A DNA stretch of 64,000 nt from Margaritifera margaritifera (taxonomy: Eukaryota; Mollusca; Bivalvia; Unionida; Margaritiferidae): contig JAQPZY010001523.1 in the NCBI GenBank assembly GCA_029931535.1, forward strand, positions 102,501 through 166,500, read 5' to 3'. Each line of letters starts with the position of its first letter. Positions within the stretch are counted from its first letter, which is position 1. The notes beneath the pieces are model-generated. The model worked only from the letters and a program-made list of their open reading frames with translations. It did no database searches and was not told the origin of the DNA. Shown here piece after piece: positions 36,111 to 64,000 of the stretch. The translations under genes and the position numbers were made by a program.

Positions 36111-37736
36111 AAGACTGACCTTCCATTTCGGGAAAATGACTGCAATCTCTAGCTTTTACACTAAAGTGGACTTGACAAAAATTCATCTGGCAAGTAGAAT
36201 CTTACAATAAACAGGTTTGGCATCCTTCATATATATATTTTCATGGAAACATATCTGTTTTAACATACCTGTCTGATAAAAAATCAGAAGTGCCATATAA
36301 AGAACAAATTGCCATTAGTAAGATCAGTCCTTTTATTTGGACATCAGTCTTTGTACATGTCAATCAGATGTAAAAAGTAAGATTCACCAAGATCTAGTAC
36401 AAGTTAAAATAACAAAAACATGGTAATGAATGTGTTCAAAATCATGTGGAACATACAAGACTAGATTTGCATACACATTTGAAGAAATATATAGGATGTT
36501 ATTATATTCTTTATATATAAAAGAGTTCCTCCAATCTTATTTGATACTTTGGGATTCACCCTGTTGTACATACAAAAATGTGTCCTCAAAATGTGCTAAC
36601 ATACTGTTCACTAAATGACATCAATAATGATTCAAGATGTGGTACGTTTAAATTCATTATCTTGTTATTACGTATATTTTCATCAGATTGATTTCCAAAG
36701 CTACCACAGCTGACTCGTGTTACATATCAGTGTTCTACATAGAGATGCTTAAAGCAATTAACACAGTATCGCGTGTGGCCATTTCTTAATGTAACAGTAT
36801 AAACACTACCTGGCCAAAATGTTCAGTAACCCTATATCTATGTAAAACTTGTGTTTAAGACATCAGAATCTTGTCTGGATTGTATTCAGTAGTATTACAT
36901 ACCCATTTAATCTTACTTGCTTAATCTGGCATTCGATACAGCTGTTCAATCCATATTTCCATACCACACACCCAGAGTCAAACTACTTAGGAGTCTTGTG
37001 TGATGTCCATGCATCAATATTTTTAGATCAAACTTTTAAAAGTCACAATTCATTTTGAATTTTTATTCATACAGTAAAGCTAAAAATATTTTAAAGCATA
37101 CAAGAGGGGGTATGTAATAAATATAAAACTGCATTTGTGTTTTCTTCGAAGTTGTGGGAAAGAACTCGTTTGATATGGCTTATGATGGCCTCAATGCATC
37201 TCTATGCCATATCAAATTCGCTCTTTCTGCTAACTCGGAACAAGACATGTAGTATTTGTGTATTGATAATATTCTGTCAAGTTTGGTGAAAGCCAGATAA
37301 GTTGCTGTTTGATATTACATAGTCTGTTTGATTTTTCACACCTAATATTGTATCTAGTGTCATTCTATTCTATTGACCTCCCTAATGGATCTTCAAGCTG
37401 TGTGCTGTATTCCAATGAATCTGTCTTCCTTATCACAGTGTCTTATCTGCAATGTGTTTAACATCACAGTATCTTATGATGCCAATATCTAGTAGGAGTA
37501 CAAATTTGTGCAGTATCTTTTTATGACTATGTTCCATAGTGACAGGTTTAATTATCACAGTCTCCTACCATTTTCTCACAAACATTTTCTTTCAAGCATA
37601 AAAATTTGTACAGTATCTTGAGTCTGTGTTCCAGTTTCACAGTAACTTGTCTGGAAGGTGTTCAATTACCACAGTATCCTACCGTGTCCAATTTTTGGTA
37701 GATGTTCAAATATCTTATTGCGTCTTTGTTCCATAT

Positions 37737-37930
37737 CACAGTACAGAACTCCCTCATTATAAAAATGTCCATGGAAGCCATAGAGTGTACCACCTTACAG
37801 TGAGACCACCTTATAATGAAGTACATAATATACTTATGCTACTGAATAATGAAATGGGAATCATGACCAATCCTCCTTATAACAAGGACTGTGTTATAAT
37901 GAAGGGCTTTATAGTGAGGGAGTACTGTAT
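37737..37930. mobile_element. Candidate MITE (mariner-like ends)
   Basis: The left end cagtacagaactccctcatt and the right end ttatagtgagggagtactg are imperfect inverted repeats. The inside contains further ttataatgaag/ccttataaca inverted motifs. No clear target duplication is seen. Confidence 0.55.
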
Positions 37931-38125
37931 CTTGTTTTGGGAGTTCCACTATTACAGCCTCCTACTATGATCAGTCTCTAGTTGGTCGTCAAATCTGCCT
38001 AGTGTTTTATGTCAATGTGTTTTGTTGTGTCCATGTTCTATACCACAGAACCAAGTCAGTCACATGTTCAATATATCATTATCCTAGGTGACCAAGGGTC
38101 AACTTGAATTGCCATATGCAGACTA

Positions 38126-59595
<21,470 letters not shown>

Positions 59596-59619
59596 GTACA
59601 CTGGAATACATTTTCACCT

Positions 59620-62600
59620 GTAAAGGAAACCTCAGTTATACAGAACATATTGGCTCACCTTATTAGATTGGAAAGAACTTTAACAAAGTGAAAGTTTACT
59701 CTCTTTCTCCACATTCAAAATTGACCAAAAAAAGAACAGATTAAATCATTCACATTCATGTTAAAACTAGAGTGTTTGTAACATGCATATCTATGTGCTC
59801 TCCACTTTGTCTCACTCCTACCAAAACAAAATATGGTCCGGATGTAGTGATGGGAATTGGTCAGAATTTCATAATCAATAATTGGTTGCATATAACTAAC
59901 TGATAATTGATTATAATTGGTTACTAAGAGCAAATTTAAATTTTTGTTTGTTATAAAGTTATATCTTTGCTCAAGAGGTTCAAAATGTTAATAAATGTAC
60001 AGGAGTAATCTCTTTTAATGATATACATACTATTAACCTGATAAAAATGTTACTATTTTATTGTATAGTGTTATATTTGTTCCACAACTTTGTTAAATGA
60101 AAGCAACTTTCTATGACTGATCAGTTTTATGCAACTGAACTGCTGCAATCCCCCAAACCCATTCATTCATATGTGATTTGTCTAGCGTTGAAAGTATAGA
60201 AGGACGTGGTTTTCTTGTTAGTCATTATTTCCTAATACTACAGTCCAAGGATTTTACATTTAAACTGAAACAAAACATATTTTAAAAAATTAAATTTATT
60301 AACACTATAAGTTGTCTCCCTTTCTGGACAATCAATAATGGAGTTTCATAATCAATTAGTGTATCGGTTTGTCCAACCAACTGATTTTCGATTATAATCA
60401 ATAATCGGAACCACACTAGCTGGAGGTGTTAAGTTCCAAAGGGGTATGAAAAGATCCAGGAACCAATTTGAGTTGCATATCTGAATTTGTCTTTTCATGC
60501 TGAATACATGTATATGTATATGGTTATAGGGTGGAGATCACAATAGTTTCCAAAGTCATGACCAAAGGGACATGTTCCGCTAGGTGTGGATGAACACTGG
60601 GGTCAATGTCAGCTGCTTGTATGAATTTGTCACTTCTTACTCAAGAAGTGTATATAATGTTATATGATGATGACCTAACAATATCCAATTTAAAACTTGA
60701 GCCAAGTCTTGAGGGTAAGAATAGACCCAGGTGCAAAAGAAAATTGCAACAAGTTTGAATTCATCTTTTCACGTTCAGTAAGTGTATATAGTTATAGGAT
60801 GGGGATTTCAACAATTTTAAAGTTGTGACTCACTCTATGCCCCTATCTGATATGTGTTGACACATGGGTCATTGATAACACAACAATTCTCAACTACCTG
60901 CCCCCCCTCCCCAATGTGGCTGCATCAAAATTCTAAAATTGTTGTTCAAATCTACAGACCACCCCCAATCACAACCTAAGGTGCATGAATAGATGGGCAG
61001 CAAAACATAATTCCCACCTTTCTCAGAGAAGCACCGGGATAACCATTAAACATGGCCATTGGCCATAACTATCATAATTATATACTGCTGGTCAGCTATG
61101 GGTTATATTGTAACCTTTTTCAGTAGACATGACTAAGTTATACTTACCTACTAATACCATGGTGATATATGAAAACTAGGTGAGAGTGACCTACCTATGC
61201 CGTTATATTGGTGTTGGTTCACTACTTATGTGCAAAAGACTACAATAGTGGGATAAAACTACCGGTAGGTCACAACGACTCACTTTGGAGTTTACGGAAT
61301 TGTACTTTACAGCATCACTTCAGCCATATCCATTCTTTTCTTGTTATCCCTGTGCTTTTTGGAGAAAATGTGGGGATTATGTAATCCTGCCTATCCCAGT
61401 TTTTACGAGTGCCTGGGTAATGTTGCGAACTCCTACAACACATTTCAGGATAAAGACAACAAACCTTGGGATATAAATGTGGATGGTCTACAGATGTGCT
61501 CAATGGTTTTAGAAATTTGATGCAGCCCTGATGGTGGGGCTAGCTGAGGAGTTTGCATACATTTTAAATAACTCCCAAATTATGAAACCAAGATGTTTAA
61601 GAATATGTGATCACCAGCCCAAGTGTCAACACGTCACATAGTGACATAGAATGAGACACCCAGGTAATGCTGCGAGGGCATTCAGTTTTGGCAACTGGGT
61701 CACAACTTAGAATCATTGAGATCCCCAAACTCAGTAACTACAACTTAAAAAAACAAGGATTTTCTGAGAAAGAAATATTTTTTGCCAAGATCCTCGATAC
61801 ATGGAATACCATATCCCATCATAAAGACCGTACTGTCAACTTTATCATTTGGCAAACAGTAGTTTTTCAGTAACCATTAAAAATACATAACTGCAGCAAA
61901 ATCATTTTAGTCTAGGATTGGAAGATATGCTGGAAATGAAAGGCATGAAAGAAAGTGCAAATTCTGCAAAACTGCAGAGTGTGAATACCATTTTCTAATA
62001 ATATGTCTTTTATATGATGATCTCAGAAAATCTGTTATTAGTCCTTATTGCTAGCAGAAACCTTGATTGTATAAATTTTATGATTTCATTGAAAGCCGAG
62101 TATTCTTTAACAATGACAAAATAAAGAAAATAATTCTACAATGTATTTCAACACAGATCACATTCTCTCGATACCTTGGTCTCTTCTCTCCTTCTGTCTA
62201 TCCAGTGACCACTGTATACTTTTCATATATACTGAAATAGTGTACCACCAACAGTTGACCACATGCTAATTGCATATATCAAAGAAAGATTGCTTGTTTA
62301 CTTGTTTAAAAAGGAGGCCATAGTGACCTAGCTTGTTGAATCAGCAACCAGACTTAAAGGCAGGGGTTCCATGAAGTTTTTAGTTTTGGAAGTCCTGGAC
62401 TTTCTTGGTTGAAAATTTGAAAGTCCCATTATTCAAACCTGGAAGTCCCATCATTGCACTTACCCCAAAACATACAAATTTATACAAAGTTAAGTTTTAG
62501 TTTTTAGTCATCTCTCTCACTCTCCCCCTATATATATATTTATATGTTTAGGCCAACAACAAAAAAATGTGTGTTTCCTATTACACTGGTTTTAAAATTA

Positions 62601-64000
62601 GGGTAGGCAAGTATTTTATAATTTTTTTTTTAAACATTATATAAATCAAATAATATTTCAAGTGCTTCAAAGTACTAGCCAAAATTTTTTATTTTTTATT
62701 TTGGATGGGGGTAGGGAAAAGTGCTAGGGTCAGCAATGAGAAACAGGGACGGTCGGCCGACCGAAAACACATATATTTCTTTTTGGCCTTAGGTTTAATT
62801 AAAAAAATATATTACCAAAACAAACAAGAAAATAGAAAACTTTAAAAAATGTATCAATTTAATTCATTTTTAATGTATTTTTGTATTTTAACAATATGTA
62901 GAACTTTGAAAAAATCTTATCCTTAACACAACACAAAACCAAACTTTTTATTGTGTAACATTTACAAATTGCATCCTGTTCATATGATTCGAGTCTACTT
63001 TGAATAGCACTTTACTGAAAAACACTGACTGAATATGAATGGAGATAATGCACTTTATAAAGACTTAAAGAGTTGTACAATTTATAAATCTGCTAATTCA
63101 AGACCATAAACAAGATACATAATAAAGTTTTTTATTAATCCAGCCTTCAATATTGTTGTCACATAACATCCTTAATTGTTATAAATATATATGCTTGTTT
63201 CACGACAACTTTCCAAGGTCAATTTTATCTGTTCGTAAGTTTCTGTAATTTTGTAACTTTCTCAAGAACACCAACACAGCCTAGTAAAGCTCAGCACTAC
63301 TTCTTGCTTAAAACTGGTGAGGCTGTCTTTACATGGTTATGTACAGTATTTAACAGTATGAGTAGTACCAGTTGCAGCAGAACTTAAAGTGACTAGTGTA
63401 CATGTATGTACCCTTTGAAGTCTGCCACCAAGTAAGGTTGTGAATTAAACCAATTTAGCAATTAGTATCAGCTATGCTGTAACTTACAGCTCTTAGATTC
63501 AGTACACATGTACTTTTAGCAAGAGATAACAGTGATCCTTTTGAATGCTAGTCGCATTACCAGTAGATAGGCCAGCTGTGAATAAATGTAATTTTTACAG
63601 ATAATTTGCCAAGAATATGCCAGACTAATGACCAACACCTTAGATTCAGTTATTCCCTTACCAGTGTTCATGCAAGGTTGACACGATATGTGTGACCAGG
63701 CAGGAAATGATCAACAAGTCTGCACTGTTTTCTTTATTGGGTATTTTCAATCAATTAAAAGGCACAATTATCTGACTCTTGGGGCAGAAAAAAGCTGCAT
63801 TTAGTTGGGAAGACAAGGGTTATTATTTGGGCATATAGACACTGAAAAGAGTAGTCCCTCAACTCTCCAGTTGTAGAATTCTGGTTGTCCTGGAGAAGAA
63901 GTTGGGTATACAATATGTTGGGACATCCATTAATATAGTGCAAAAGACAGGCTGCAATTAACTGATCTTGGAGTGGAATAGCAGTGTTGCACTAGGATCT
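59620..64000. other. No supported gene; upstream of METTL9
   Basis: Only short open frames occur. A METTL9 untranslated exon and promoter should lie here, but I cannot place them. A short inverted repeat at about 62545-62805 and a possible single hAT-like end near 62359 (caggggttccatgaag) are the only structures noted. Confidence 0.5.
62545..62805. repeat. Inverted repeat with palindromic core
   Basis: The left arm ttaggccaacaacaaaaaaa (then tgtgtgtttcc) pairs imperfectly with ggaaaacacatatatttctt-type sequence ending tttttggccttagg. The motif ggtcggccgacc at 62750-62761 is a perfect palindrome. It is a possible MITE. Confidence 0.45.

Overview
The window is animal nuclear DNA: AT-rich, with three spliced protein-coding genes, kilobase-scale introns and dense mobile and tandem repeats. 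The repeat families, particularly elements whose core is an internal tandem array of 'sentence-like' 120-160 bp units, resemble what is known from bivalve molluscs. I infer a bivalve or other lophotrochozoan, without certainty about the species.

Region by region. (1) 1-5.7 kb: gene-free AT-rich DNA with (TA)n and (GT)n runs. (2) 5.8-16.5 kb, minus strand: a non-muscle/smooth-type myosin regulatory light chain with three coding exons and a likely 5' untranslated exon. Its 5.5 kb last intron holds a decayed LINE. (3) 16.9-20 kb: two copies of one tandem-core repeat in inverted orientation, flanking a tRNA-derived SINE that has a 9 bp target duplication. (4) 21.0-30.2 kb, plus strand: a five-exon gene (592 aa) whose N-terminus looks like a retroelement integrase H2C2 zinc-binding domain, similar in layout to NOL4. 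Intron 1 holds a 1.65 kb foldback transposon with two 311 bp arms. Intron 3 holds a 2.4 kb tandem-core element. (5) 30.6-37.9 kb: a 33 bp minisatellite, a decayed hAT-like transposon with a 5 bp target duplication, and other dispersed repeats. (6) 38.1-59.6 kb, minus strand: a METTL9-type protein-histidine methyltransferase in six coding exons (334 aa). Its introns carry two more tandem-core copies, hairpin-rich MITEs, two minisatellites (69 and 36 bp), a (ATGT)n tract and TA-flanked DNA elements. (7) 59.6-64 kb: no gene that I can support.

The three genes have unrelated roles: actomyosin regulation, a presumably nuclear protein of unknown function, and histidine methylation of HxH-containing proteins. 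The first two are divergently arranged about 4.5 kb apart. I saw no operon, CRISPR array, rRNA or intact tRNA. All exon joins were checked for reading phase by hand; transcription starts and polyA sites are not established. The most interesting non-coding signals are three minisatellites whose periods are all multiples of three, a duplicated exon-donor junction, repeated acceptor-like motifs inside an intronic element, and MITEs with near-perfect 25 bp hairpins inside METTL9 introns.
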